A stretch of 64,000 bases of DNA from Thioclava electrotropha (GTDB taxonomy: Bacteria > Pseudomonadota > Alphaproteobacteria > Rhodobacterales > Rhodobacteraceae): NCBI RefSeq assembly GCF_002085925.2, contig NZ_CP053562.1, positions 4,110,001-4,174,000 on the forward strand, given 5' to 3'. Positions 32,844 to 41,165 of this stretch are shown one piece after another. The translations under genes and the position numbers were made by a program. Within the stretch, counting starts at the first letter, position 1, and each line of letters begins with the position of its first letter. Under the pieces are notes generated by a model. The model had not been told where the DNA came from. It made no database searches and was given only the letters and a program-made list of their open reading frames with translations.

Positions 32844-34751
32844 ATGCATTCCATGACCGATCTCACCCGCCCTTCCGCCGACCGATCCGCGAAGACCACG
32901 CCCGATCCGGACAGCCCGCCGCTGCGCTTTCTGGAAGGGCGGCGCGGCTATCTCCCCATCGGCGATTACGCGGTCATCGGGGACACGCGCACGGCGGCGC
33001 TGGTGGCCCGCGACGGCGCGATCGATTGGCTCTGCGGCCCCGATTTCGACGGCGATCCGGTCTTCGGGCGGCTGCTCGACCAGTTTCGCGGCGGGACGTT
33101 CTACCTTGGCCCGGTGCCGGATGCGGACCGCCCGACCACCCCCGAACGCGCCTATGAAGACTACGGCCCGATCCTGACCACGACCCACCCGACCGAAGCC
33201 GGCCAGCTCAAGGTCACCGACTTCATGAACCTGCCAGACTCGCTCGAAGAAGCGGCGAGTTTCGGGCGCTCCGTCGTGCGGCTGATCGAGGCGCAGGAGG
33301 GCGACGCCGAAGTGGAAATCTGCATCGCCCCACGCTGCGATTACGCGCTGAATACCCCCAATTTCATCCGCCGCGGCCCGGGCAGCTGGCAATTCACACA
33401 AGACGGCGACATCGTCCTGATCGACAGCTCCATCGAGTTGGAAATCGAAGGCTCGGGCCGGCTGAACGGGCGCGGCACGCTCGCCGCTGGAGAAGAAGGC
33501 TACGTCACCCTCACGATCACCCAAGGCGGCCACGGCCATGTCGGGGGAATGGACGCGGCCCACAAGACGCTCGCCGCGACCCGCGAGGCATGGCGCAAAC
33601 GGCAGTCCAAGACGGATTTCGGCGATGGGCCGTTCTCCGGGGCGCTCAAACGCTCGCTGATGGCGCTGCAGCTGCTGGTCCATGCCCCCACCGGCGCCGT
33701 GATCGCCGCGCCGACGATGGGCCTGCCGGAGGTGATCGGCGGTATCCGCAACTACGACTATCGCTATTGCTGGCTGCGCGACGCCTATTTCGTGCTGCAT
33801 GCCTTTCTCGATCAGGGCCTGACCGGCGAGGCCGACGCGTTCTTCCGCTGGCTGATGGCGGCCACGCGCGAAACGGCGCCAGAACTGGGCACGCTCTACA
33901 CGGTGCAGGGCGACAGTGACGTATCCCTCCACAAACTGCAGACGGTCGAGGGCTATCGCCGCTCGGCCCCGGTGCAATTTGGCAACGGCGCTGCGACACA
34001 GCTGCAACTCGACGCCTATGGGTCGATGATCATGGCCGCGCGCGCCTATGTCGAAGCGGGCGGCGAGCTGCATCCCGGCGAAGGTATCCGGCTTGCGAAT
34101 TTCGCGGATGTCGTGGTCTCACAATGGACCCGGCCCGACAACGGCATCTGGGAAATGCCCGATCCGCGCCGCCATCATACCTATTCCAAGGCGATGTGCT
34201 GGGGCGCGCTGAATGCCGTCATCGCGCTGGTCGAACGCGGTGTGATCGATGCCGACACAAAGCTTTGGAAAGCCGAGCGCGCCGCGATCAAGGCGCTGAT
34301 CCGGGAAGAAGCGTGGAATGAGGAAATCGGCGCCTTCACCGGCGCGATTGGCGAGGACTGGCTTGATGCGAGCGTCCTGCTGATGCCGCGCATCGGGGTG
34401 ATCGCAGCCGACGACCCGAAGATGGCCGCGACCTACACCGCGATCCGCGAGCGGCTTGGCACGGGCGTCCATCTGCGGCGCTACGACCTGCGGGAAGACG
34501 GGCTGCCAGGCGTCGAGGGGTATTTCAACGCCTGCGGCTTCTGGGCAGCGGATTACCTCGTGCGGGCGGGGCGGCTCGACGATGCGAAGACCCAGATCGA
34601 GTGGATGCTGAAAGCCACGACCGATCTCGGTCTGATGTCCGAGGAACACGACCCCGAAACTGGCGCGCAGCTGGGGAATTTCCCGCAAGGGCTGTCCCAT
34701 GCCGGGATGATCGCGGCGATCACCGCCTATCGTTCGGCCGTGAAGGGCTGA
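32844..34751 (+). CDS. GH15-family glycoside hydrolase (glucoamylase/trehalase-like)
   Basis: A 635-residue cytosolic protein. An N-terminal beta domain (YLPIGDYAVIGDTRTAALVARDGAIDWLCGPDFDGDPVFG) is followed by an alpha/alpha-barrel catalytic domain with GLPEVIGGIRNYDYRYCWLRDAYF, a signature of GH15 proteins of this type. Hydrolyses alpha-glucosides such as maltose-type oligomers or trehalose. Two start candidates: 32844 (GAAGGA very close) and 32853 (better spacing). The exact EcfG promoter upstream suggests stress control, perhaps recycling of a glucosyl osmolyte or glycogen. Confidence 0.88.
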   Translation: MHSMTDLTRPSADRSAKTTPDPDSPPLRFLEGRRGYLPIGDYAVIGDTRTAALVARDGAIDWLCGPDFDGDPVFGRLLDQFRGGTFYLGPVPDADRPTTPERAYEDYGPILTTTHPTEAGQLKVTDFMNLPDSLEEAASFGRSVVRLIEAQEGDAEVEICIAPRCDYALNTPNFIRRGPGSWQFTQDGDIVLIDSSIELEIEGSGRLNGRGTLAAGEEGYVTLTITQGGHGHVGGMDAAHKTLAATREAWRKRQSKTDFGDGPFSGALKRSLMALQLLVHAPTGAVIAAPTMGLPEVIGGIRNYDYRYCWLRDAYFVLHAFLDQGLTGEADAFFRWLMAATRETAPELGTLYTVQGDSDVSLHKLQTVEGYRRSAPVQFGNGAATQLQLDAYGSMIMAARAYVEAGGELHPGEGIRLANFADVVVSQWTRPDNGIWEMPDPRRHHTYSKAMCWGALNAVIALVERGVIDADTKLWKAERAAIKALIREEAWNEEIGAFTGAIGEDWLDASVLLMPRIGVIAADDPKMAATYTAIRERLGTGVHLRRYDLREDGLPGVEGYFNACGFWAADYLVRAGRLDDAKTQIEWMLKATTDLGLMSEEHDPETGAQLGNFPQGLSHAGMIAAITAYRSAVKG

Positions 34752-34770
34752 TCGCTCACTCCCAAAAAGA

Positions 34771-34794
34771 AACGCGCGCCGCTCGGCGCGCGTT
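34771..34794. terminator. Bidirectional terminator between convergent genes
   Basis: AACGCGCGCCG (34771-34781) pairs perfectly with CGGCGCGCGTT (34784-34794). AAAAAG precedes it and CTTTTT lies 12 bases after, so it can end both the GH15 and the SDR transcripts. Confidence 0.85.
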
Positions 34795-34816
34795 CTTCAA
34801 ATCTTTTTGCGGGTGC

Positions 34817-35821
34817 TCAGCCACGGTGCCGTGACGCGGCGAAGACTGCCCCCAGCATCAGCCCCGCGACCAGCGCCGCACCACCGCCCGCGACGAGCCG
34901 CGAGCCGCCATGCTCGGAGATCACAATCGCCGGAGAGCTGTCGCTCGCCTCGTCGGAGAACCGCCCCCGCGCCTCCCAATCGCCATCGACGCTGTCATAG
35001 AGATTGTCCGCCCGGGTAGGATCGGCGGGTTCCTCCGTCTGCTGCCCGGTAATCGCCGTGCGCGCCAGATATAGGTCGCCCAGCTCCGGCGAGATCTTCT
35101 CCGACAGGATCGCCTTCACCGCCGAGAAACCCAGCCAATATTCCCGCTTGGGATGGAAGGCCGCGTGATGGATGCCATCCGCGATCAGCTCCGGCTGGAA
35201 CACAGGGGCGACCGGGCGCGGACGGTTGGGCAGCTTGTTGCGCGCCCAGTCGAATTGCGGCGTGTTCACCGCCGGCAGGTGGCAGACCGTGATCTTCACG
35301 TCGGACTTCTCGTGGATCAGCTCGGAGCGCAGGCTGTCGGTGAAACCCACGATCGCCGCCTTCGCCGCGCAATAGGCCGATTGCAGCGGCACCGCGCGAT
35401 AGGCCAGCGCAGAGCCTGTCTGCACGATCGTGCCCCACCCCTGCTGGCGGAACCGCTTCAGCGCGGAGAGCGTACCGTTGACGGTCCCGAGATAGGTCAC
35501 TTCGGTCACGCGGCGATATTCCTCGGGCGTCATCTCGGCCACGGGCGACAGAACCGTGACCATCGCGATATTGATCCAGATGTCGATCGGACCGAAAGCG
35601 CGCTCGGCGGCGACAGCCGCGGCCTCGACCGCATCGGCATCGGCAACATCGAGCGGCTGCACGAGGGCCTCGCCGCCCTTCGCGCGAATTTCCTCCGCCG
35701 CTTTCTCGAGCCGCGCCTTGTTGCGCGCGATCAGGGTGATGCGGTTGCCTTTGGCGGCGAAGCGGCGCGCGACGGCGCGTCCCACGCCTGCGGATGCGCC
35801 GGTAATCACGATATTCGTCAT
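34817..35821 (-). CDS. Membrane-anchored short-chain dehydrogenase/reductase
   Basis: A 334-residue SDR. Cofactor motif TGASAGVG, catalytic S (VQTGSALA) and YxxxK (YCAAK) are present, while the structural NNAG is replaced by NIAM. Beyond the SDR domain (about 1-240) there is an acidic linker and a C-terminal hydrophobic segment (LVAGGGAALVAGLMLGAVFAA) that ends in SRHRG, a probable single-pass tail anchor. Substrate unknown. Faces the GH15 gene and follows phyR on the same strand after a terminator. Confidence 0.85.
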   Translation of the reverse strand: MTNIVITGASAGVGRAVARRFAAKGNRITLIARNKARLEKAAEEIRAKGGEALVQPLDVADADAVEAAAVAAERAFGPIDIWINIAMVTVLSPVAEMTPEEYRRVTEVTYLGTVNGTLSALKRFRQQGWGTIVQTGSALAYRAVPLQSAYCAAKAAIVGFTDSLRSELIHEKSDVKITVCHLPAVNTPQFDWARNKLPNRPRPVAPVFQPELIADGIHHAAFHPKREYWLGFSAVKAILSEKISPELGDLYLARTAITGQQTEEPADPTRADNLYDSVDGDWEARGRFSDEASDSSPAIVISEHGGSRLVAGGGAALVAGLMLGAVFAASRHRG

Positions 35822-35940
35822 GGGGCGGCTCCTTCGGTCTGAATGGGTTTCGTCAATTCGTCTCTGAAGGAAGAACCGCGCGCGGCTGCCGCTGGTTGCA
35901 GGGACGCGGCTTCAATCTGTAGTGCACGCGACCCGCATGT

Positions 35941-35979
35941 GAAAAAAGGCAGCCCCGATCCCCGGAGCCGCCTTTTTCA
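35941..35979 (-). terminator. Rho-independent terminator of phyR
   Basis: On the minus strand AAAAAGGCGGCTCCG pairs with CGGGGCTGCCTTTTT around a short GGAT loop (two mismatches), ending in a T-run. It lies 23 bases after the phyR stop. Confidence 0.85.
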
Positions 35980-36001
35980 TGTGTTTCGCCTGATCCCGCC
36001 G

Positions 36002-36799
36002 TTAGGCCGCAAGCGTCTCCGTGGAGGAGAAGAACATCGCCTGGCTGACAGCCGACTGCACCTGGCTCTCGGTGTAGGGCTTGGTGATCAGAAAGGCGGG
36101 TTCGGGCCGCTCGCCGGTCAGCAGACGCTCCGGGAAGGCCGTGATGAAGACGACGGGCAGCTCGTTGCCGAACTGCGCGAGAATGTCGTTCACCGCGTCG
36201 ATGCCCGAGGAATTATCCGCCAGCTGAATGTCGGCAAGGATCAGGTCGGGCTTGTCGGTCGAAGCAAGCTCCACCGCTTCGGTCCGGGTCCGGGCGATAC
36301 CGGTGATCTGGTGCCCCATATCCTCGACGATGGCACGAATATCCATCGCGATGATCGCCTCGTCCTCGATGATCATCACCTTGCCCGCGACGGAGGTTTC
36401 CATCTCGCGGATCGCGATGTCGATCAGTTCCTTCGCCTCGTCGGTGTCGACCTGCATGATCGTGCCGATCTCCTCGACGCGGAACCCTTCGATCGAGTGC
36501 AGCAGAAGTGCCTCACGCGTGTTCGGCGTGAGCGTCGACATGTGATCCTGCGCACGTGCCGACAGCCGGTTGTCCGGCTCGCCCAGCGGCGCACCGGCGG
36601 AGGCCCAGACCAGATGGAAGGCGTGGAACAATGCGAGCTTCGGATCGTTATTCTCGAAAGGCGTCGTGTCTTCGAGTATGGCCTCGAGCGTAGCCGCGGC
36701 GTATCTGTCGCCGCTGTCCTGGCTGCCGGTAAGGGCTCGGGCGTAGCGCCGCAGATACGGCAGGTTGGCTCCGATGGTGCCGGCGATGTCTTCGGACAT
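36002..36799 (-). CDS. phyR: General stress response anti-anti-sigma regulator PhyR
   Basis: A 265-residue protein with the PhyR layout: N-terminal ECF-sigma-like domain (1-120; SEDIAGTIGANLPYLRRYARALTGS, ALLLHSIEGFRVEEIGTIMQV) and a C-terminal receiver (KVMIIEDEAIIAMDIRAIV; phosphoacceptor Asp in LILADIQLA; K in LITKPY). When phosphorylated it binds NepR through the sigma-like domain and frees EcfG. The start at 36799 has AAAGGGGG upstream; a longer frame to 36940 would cross the shared promoter. Divergent from nepR-ecfG. Confidence 0.96.
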   Translation of the reverse strand: MSEDIAGTIGANLPYLRRYARALTGSQDSGDRYAAATLEAILEDTTPFENNDPKLALFHAFHLVWASAGAPLGEPDNRLSARAQDHMSTLTPNTREALLLHSIEGFRVEEIGTIMQVDTDEAKELIDIAIREMETSVAGKVMIIEDEAIIAMDIRAIVEDMGHQITGIARTRTEAVELASTDKPDLILADIQLADNSSGIDAVNDILAQFGNELPVVFITAFPERLLTGERPEPAFLITKPYTESQVQSAVSQAMFFSSTETLAA

Positions 36800-36824
36800 G
36801 AAAACCCCCTTTTGCGTTTTTTCG

Positions 36825-36850
36825 GGAACCAAACTCTCTGGCCCCGCGTT
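36825..36850 (+). promoter_or_regulatory. EcfG promoter of nepR-ecfG operon
   Basis: GGAAC (36825-36829), 17-base spacer, CGTT (36847-36850): exact consensus. It implies that EcfG activates its own operon, the usual feedback in this system. Confidence 0.85.
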
Positions 36851-36857
36851 CGGTTCC
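36832..36857 (-). promoter_or_regulatory. Likely EcfG-type promoter of phyR
   Basis: GGAAC-N17-AGTT on the minus strand, one base off consensus, with its -10 33 bases before the phyR ATG. It overlaps the nepR promoter on the other strand, giving a compact divergent pair. Confidence 0.5.
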
Positions 36858-36884
36858 GTGCAAAATGAGTGGGATCGAAACCGG

Positions 36885-37043
36885 ATGTATAGTGATATGG
36901 CAGACGAAAAGCCTAAGTCCAGTATCAGGGACCAGATCAATCAAAACCTGAAGAAGGTTTATGAGGAGGCGCTTCAGGAAGAAGTGCCAGATCGGTTCAA
37001 AGACTTGCTGGCGCAACTCAAGGCGAAGGAGGGCGAAAAATGA
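36885..37043 (+). CDS. nepR: Anti-sigma factor NepR
   Basis: A 52-residue protein (48 if ATG 36897 is used) with the NepR core: IRDQINQNLKKVYEEALQEE followed by VPDRFKDLLAQL. It binds EcfG and is pulled off by phosphorylated PhyR. Open frame upstream to 36765 starts before the EcfG promoter, so that start is impossible for the stress transcript. The stop overlaps the ecfG start by 4 bases. Confidence 0.92.
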   Translation: MYSDMADEKPKSSIRDQINQNLKKVYEEALQEEVPDRFKDLLAQLKAKEGEK

Positions 37044-37630
37044 CTTCGTCCTCCAAAGCCAACTCGTCTACCGAAGCCCGCGATCCGCGTGAGGAACTGC
37101 CCGATCATCTCGGAGCCCTGCGCGCCTTCGCCCTGTCGCTGACCCGGAATTCGGCCTCTGCCGACGACCTCGTGCAGGACACGATCGTCAAGGCGTGGTC
37201 GAATATCGAGAAATTCGAGCGCGGCACGAACCTGCGTGCGTGGCTCTTCACGATCCTGCGCAATACCTTCTACTCGGACCGCCGAAAGCGTAAGCGCGAG
37301 GTTGCAGACCCCGAGGGTATCCACGCGGCTTCGCTCTACGAGAAACCTGCGCATGACGGACGTCTCGCGATGAACGATTTCGTCGTGGCCTTCGATCAGC
37401 TCAGCCCCGAACACCGCGAGGTTCTGACCCTCGTCGGCGCCTCGGGCTTCTCCTACGAGGAAGCCGCCGGAATGATGGGCGTCGCAGTCGGGACGGTGAA
37501 AAGTCGTGCCAACCGAGCCCGCGCCCGGCTTGCGGAGATGCTCGGGCTGGAAGAAGGTGAAGACATTCTGTCCGGCTCGGATCGAAATTCGCTGGCCGTG
37601 ATGGGCAAATCCGGAGTTGCCGCCGCATGA
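37040..37630 (+). CDS. ecfG: General stress ECF sigma factor EcfG
   Basis: A 196-residue ECF sigma factor of group ECF15. Region 2 is ALRAFALSLTRNSASADDLVQDTIVKAW with LRAWLFTILRNTFYSDRRKR, and region 4 is FDQLSPEHREVLTLVGASGFSYEEAAGMMGVAVGTVKSR. It directs RNA polymerase to GGAAC-N16/17-CGTT promoters, many of which occur in this window. Translationally coupled to nepR and the kinase. Confidence 0.96.
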   Translation: MTSSSKANSSTEARDPREELPDHLGALRAFALSLTRNSASADDLVQDTIVKAWSNIEKFERGTNLRAWLFTILRNTFYSDRRKRKREVADPEGIHAASLYEKPAHDGRLAMNDFVVAFDQLSPEHREVLTLVGASGFSYEEAAGMMGVAVGTVKSRANRARARLAEMLGLEEGEDILSGSDRNSLAVMGKSGVAAA

Positions 37631-39477
37631 ATTCGGAAGCCGCGAAAGCGGCAGACGACGAGCACTACAGTGACCACGCCCCGTTTCAAGCTCGGAAACG
37701 GGGCGTCATTCCCTTTTTTGACGGGCTTGGCGTGCGGCTGGCCTTCATGCTGGCCGTCGCGCTCTTCCCCCTGCTGATCATCGCCGTGCTGCAATCGACC
37801 TCGGTCGTTCGCGAAGCGCAGGCGCGCTCCGAGGCCGCCCTGATGGGCGAGACGATGCGCGCCGTCGCAGGCGAGACGCGGGTGATCCAGCACGCGCAGG
37901 ATGCAGCCCGCGTCCTTGCCAGCACCGTCCAGCCGCTCGTGGGTAGTGACGAGGCCTGCTCGAACTGGATGCGGCAGATCTCGGGCGCCTTCCCCGAATT
38001 CTCCCTCGTCGCCTTCATTCCCGACAGCGGTAAGATGAGCTGCTCGAACTCGGGCAAGAGTTACGATTTCAAAGGTCAGGACATCTTCGAGAGGATGATG
38101 ACCGCGGATCGCACCAGCTTCTACGTCAATCGCGATGCGCCGGTGTCGGGCACCTCGGTGCTGGGCGTGGCCCATCCCGTCTACAACGCGGCGGGCGATC
38201 ATATCGGGATCATCGCGATCTCGATGAGCCACTCCTCGCTTTCGCTGGCGAAGGACGGGCCGAAGCTCGCCGACGATCGGCCGCTGGTGATCATGACCTT
38301 CGACCGCGAGGGTACGATCCTGACCTCCTCGGACGGACTGTCGAACACCCAGTCGCACCTGCCCGTCGACCGCTCCCTGAAACTGCTGGCCGGCAATGGC
38401 GCGGTCACCTTCTCGGGGGATTCCAACCTCGGAATAGAGCGGGTCTATTCCGTCGTCGAACTCGTCCCCGACCAACTCTATGCACTCGGTAGCTGGCCCG
38501 CGCAGGCCGCCTCCGCGCTGAGCCCCTTCGCCGATATCTCGCCGGTGCTGTTCCCCGCGCTGATGTGGATGGCGAGCCTGCTCGTCGCCTATTTCGCGAT
38601 GCAGAAACTGGTCATCGGCCACGTCCGCAAACTGTCGAGCGCAATCACCAGCTTCGCCACCGGCAGCCGGATCGTGGGCAATCTCAACCTGTCGACCGCG
38701 CCTTCGGAAATCCGCGATCTCGCCGAAGCCTACGACCGGATGACCGAGACTATCCTGCATGACGAGGCCGAACTGGAAGACATGGTGCACCACAAGGAAG
38801 TGCTGCTCCGCGAGGTCCACCACCGGGTGAAGAACAACCTCCAGCTCATCGCCTCGATCATCAACATGCAGATGCGGCAGGCGCGCACGCCCGAAGCCAA
38901 GGGGCTGATGAAATCGCTGCAGGAGCGGGTCATCTCGCTCGCGACGATCCACCGCGGCCTCTACCAGACCTCCGGGCTCACCGATATCCGCGCGCAGGAG
39001 CTGCTACCCGATATCGTGCGCCAGATCACCCGCCTTGCAACCGGGCCGGGCCGCCATGTCTCGGTCGACTGCCATATCGACGACATTCACCTGACGCCCG
39101 ATCAGGCCGTGCCGCTCTCGCTTCTCCTGACCGAAGCGATGACCAACGCGATGAAATACGCCTCCGCCCGTGACGGCAAACCGAAGCTCGACATCTCGCT
39201 GAACAAGCTCGAAGGGATGCAGGCGCGTCTCAGCGTGCGCAATACCGTCGATACGGACGCCCCGCCGCTGGAGGCTGTGGACGGCACCGGGCTGGGGTCG
39301 CAACTGGTCAACGCCTTCGTGCAGCAGCTCTCCGGCACGATCGAGATCGAGACCACAAACGACGAATACCTGCTCAATGCTGACTTCACATTGCGCCCCC
39401 TCGTCGAGAGCGAATTGCGTCACGAAGAGCGCTTGAAATCTCGGAAACACGAAACAGTTTCTGAAGAGAGCAATTGA
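37627..39477 (+). CDS. HisKA_2-family sensor histidine kinase (PhyR kinase)
   Basis: A 616-residue kinase. TM1 about 34-56, periplasmic double-Cache-like region to about 300, TM2 about 305-327, HAMP (about 328-380), HisKA_2 dimerisation domain with phosphoacceptor near H397 (LLREVHHRVKNNLQLIASI), and a HATPase domain with N in LLTEAMTNAMKYA. The HRxxNN motif is typical of kinases that phosphorylate PhyR. ATG overlaps ecfG (ATGA). Probably feeds envelope signals into the stress response. Confidence 0.92.
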   Translation: MNSEAAKAADDEHYSDHAPFQARKRGVIPFFDGLGVRLAFMLAVALFPLLIIAVLQSTSVVREAQARSEAALMGETMRAVAGETRVIQHAQDAARVLASTVQPLVGSDEACSNWMRQISGAFPEFSLVAFIPDSGKMSCSNSGKSYDFKGQDIFERMMTADRTSFYVNRDAPVSGTSVLGVAHPVYNAAGDHIGIIAISMSHSSLSLAKDGPKLADDRPLVIMTFDREGTILTSSDGLSNTQSHLPVDRSLKLLAGNGAVTFSGDSNLGIERVYSVVELVPDQLYALGSWPAQAASALSPFADISPVLFPALMWMASLLVAYFAMQKLVIGHVRKLSSAITSFATGSRIVGNLNLSTAPSEIRDLAEAYDRMTETILHDEAELEDMVHHKEVLLREVHHRVKNNLQLIASIINMQMRQARTPEAKGLMKSLQERVISLATIHRGLYQTSGLTDIRAQELLPDIVRQITRLATGPGRHVSVDCHIDDIHLTPDQAVPLSLLLTEAMTNAMKYASARDGKPKLDISLNKLEGMQARLSVRNTVDTDAPPLEAVDGTGLGSQLVNAFVQQLSGTIEIETTNDEYLLNADFTLRPLVESELRHEERLKSRKHETVSEESN

Positions 39478-39539
39478 GTGAGATACCCGCCGCGGCGACC
39501 TCTGGTCACCTTCGCGGCCGTTCAGAAAAAACGAGCCGC

Positions 39540-41111
39540 ATGGAACGTCTTAAACAAGCCGGAGTTCACGCCGAGAGCCGCGTCAGACTGCTTTTGACAG
39601 CAGCCGAGGCTTATCCCGTGCTCGAGGATGCCTTCCTCGACTCGCGGCACTCTATCCACGCCTCCTTCCGCGTCTTCGACCTCAACACGAAACTGAAATC
39701 GGATCGCGGGCGCGCCATCGGTGCGACTTGGTTCGACCTGATCATCCACCTGCTGAAACGTGGCGTGGCGATGCAGATCGACCTGACCGACTTCGACCCC
39801 TGCGCCAAGCCCGAGCTGCATCGCATGACGTGGTCGTCGATCCGCATGTTCTGCGCTGCGCGCGAACTGGCCGGGCCGAACGCCAATCTGCAGCTGCGCG
39901 CACTGATGCACCCGGCGCAATCGGGCATCCTGCCGCGCACGATCTTCTGGCCCTATGTCTATTACAAGCTCGGCAACCACGCGAGCTGGCTCAACGGGAT
40001 GGACGAGGCCAAGCGGCTGACGGCGATGCGCGACATGCCGGGGCTGCGGGAATATCTCAAGACCGGATCGGATAATAAAATCCACCGCAAGTTCCGCGGC
40101 GCGCCTCCGAAACTGTTCCCGGCGACGCATCACCAGAAGCTTGCCGTGTTCGACGACAAGAAGCTCTATATCGGTGGGCTGGATCTCGACAACCGCCGCT
40201 TCGACACGCCCGTGCACGAGCGCGACGGCGAGATGACCTGGCACGATGTGCAGTTGATGATGACCGGCCCCGTCGTCGCCGAGGCGAAGGCCCATCTGGA
40301 GACCTTCCACGAAAGCTGCGCCGGCGACAAGCTGGCTAAGCCGCCGCGTCGCCTGCTCCGCACGATTTCGCAGCGGCGCAAATTCGCGACCTTCCGGATC
40401 GGGCCGAAGCTCTATCGGACCGAGATCGAGAACGCGCATGAGATGCTGATCGCGCGCGCGCAGAAGCTGATCTATCTCGAGAGCCAGTTCTTCCGCTCGC
40501 GCAATCTCGCAAATCATCTGGCCCGCGCCGCGCGCGAGAACCCCAATCTCAACCTGATCCTGATACTGCCCGCCGCGCCCGAGACGCTGATGATGGCCGA
40601 CCGCCCGACCAGCGACGTGCGCTATGGCGAGTATCTTCAGGTCCGCGCGCTGGACATCATCAGGGAAGCCTTCGGCAGCCGCCTGTTCATCGGTTGCCCG
40701 GCAGAGCCGCGCATCGCCGATCCCGATGATGACGGGGCGATGCGCACCGGTGGCGCGCCGCTGATTTACGTCCACGCGAAAGTCTCAATCTTCGACGAGG
40801 ACGCGGCGCTTATCACCTCCGCAAACCTCAACGGGCGGTCTCTGCACTGGGACAGCGAGGCGGGCGTCTATCTGCGCCGCAACGACGGCATCCCGGCGAT
40901 GCGCCGTCGCCTTATGCGCCATTGGCTGCCGCCTGCGCCCGAAGAGGCGTTCTTCGACCCGACTCGCGCAGTCTCGGCCTGGACCGAACTCGCTCGCGAG
41001 AACGGCACCAAAGCCCCCGAGGACCGGGAAGGCTTCGTGCTCCCCTACGACATGGAAGCCGCGCGCAAAATTGCGCGCAAGCTGCCGTTCATTCCCGAAG
41101 AGATGGTCTGA
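39540..41111 (+). CDS. Phospholipase D-like/cardiolipin synthase-like protein
   Basis: A 523-residue PLD-superfamily protein with both HKD motifs: THHQKLAVFDDKKLYIGGLD and VHAKVSIFDEDAALITSANL. It may hydrolyse or transfer phosphatidyl groups of membrane lipids. No signal peptide or TM is evident. It is the last gene of the nepR operon. The TTG at 39474 overlaps the kinase stop in the same way as the other couplings and has GAAGAGAG just upstream, so the true start could be there, adding 22 residues. Confidence 0.85.
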   Translation: MERLKQAGVHAESRVRLLLTAAEAYPVLEDAFLDSRHSIHASFRVFDLNTKLKSDRGRAIGATWFDLIIHLLKRGVAMQIDLTDFDPCAKPELHRMTWSSIRMFCAARELAGPNANLQLRALMHPAQSGILPRTIFWPYVYYKLGNHASWLNGMDEAKRLTAMRDMPGLREYLKTGSDNKIHRKFRGAPPKLFPATHHQKLAVFDDKKLYIGGLDLDNRRFDTPVHERDGEMTWHDVQLMMTGPVVAEAKAHLETFHESCAGDKLAKPPRRLLRTISQRRKFATFRIGPKLYRTEIENAHEMLIARAQKLIYLESQFFRSRNLANHLARAARENPNLNLILILPAAPETLMMADRPTSDVRYGEYLQVRALDIIREAFGSRLFIGCPAEPRIADPDDDGAMRTGGAPLIYVHAKVSIFDEDAALITSANLNGRSLHWDSEAGVYLRRNDGIPAMRRRLMRHWLPPAPEEAFFDPTRAVSAWTELARENGTKAPEDREGFVLPYDMEAARKIARKLPFIPEEMV

Positions 41112-41165
41112 TCGCACTGGCTGATCGCGGGCCGCGTCGCCTCATCTGGGGCGGGCCGCGCCGGC

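Noticed and set aside
36765-36884. Upstream extension of nepR
   Set aside because: It would start ahead of the EcfG promoter at 36825 and overlap the phyR start; NepR proteins are short and begin near the helix seen here.
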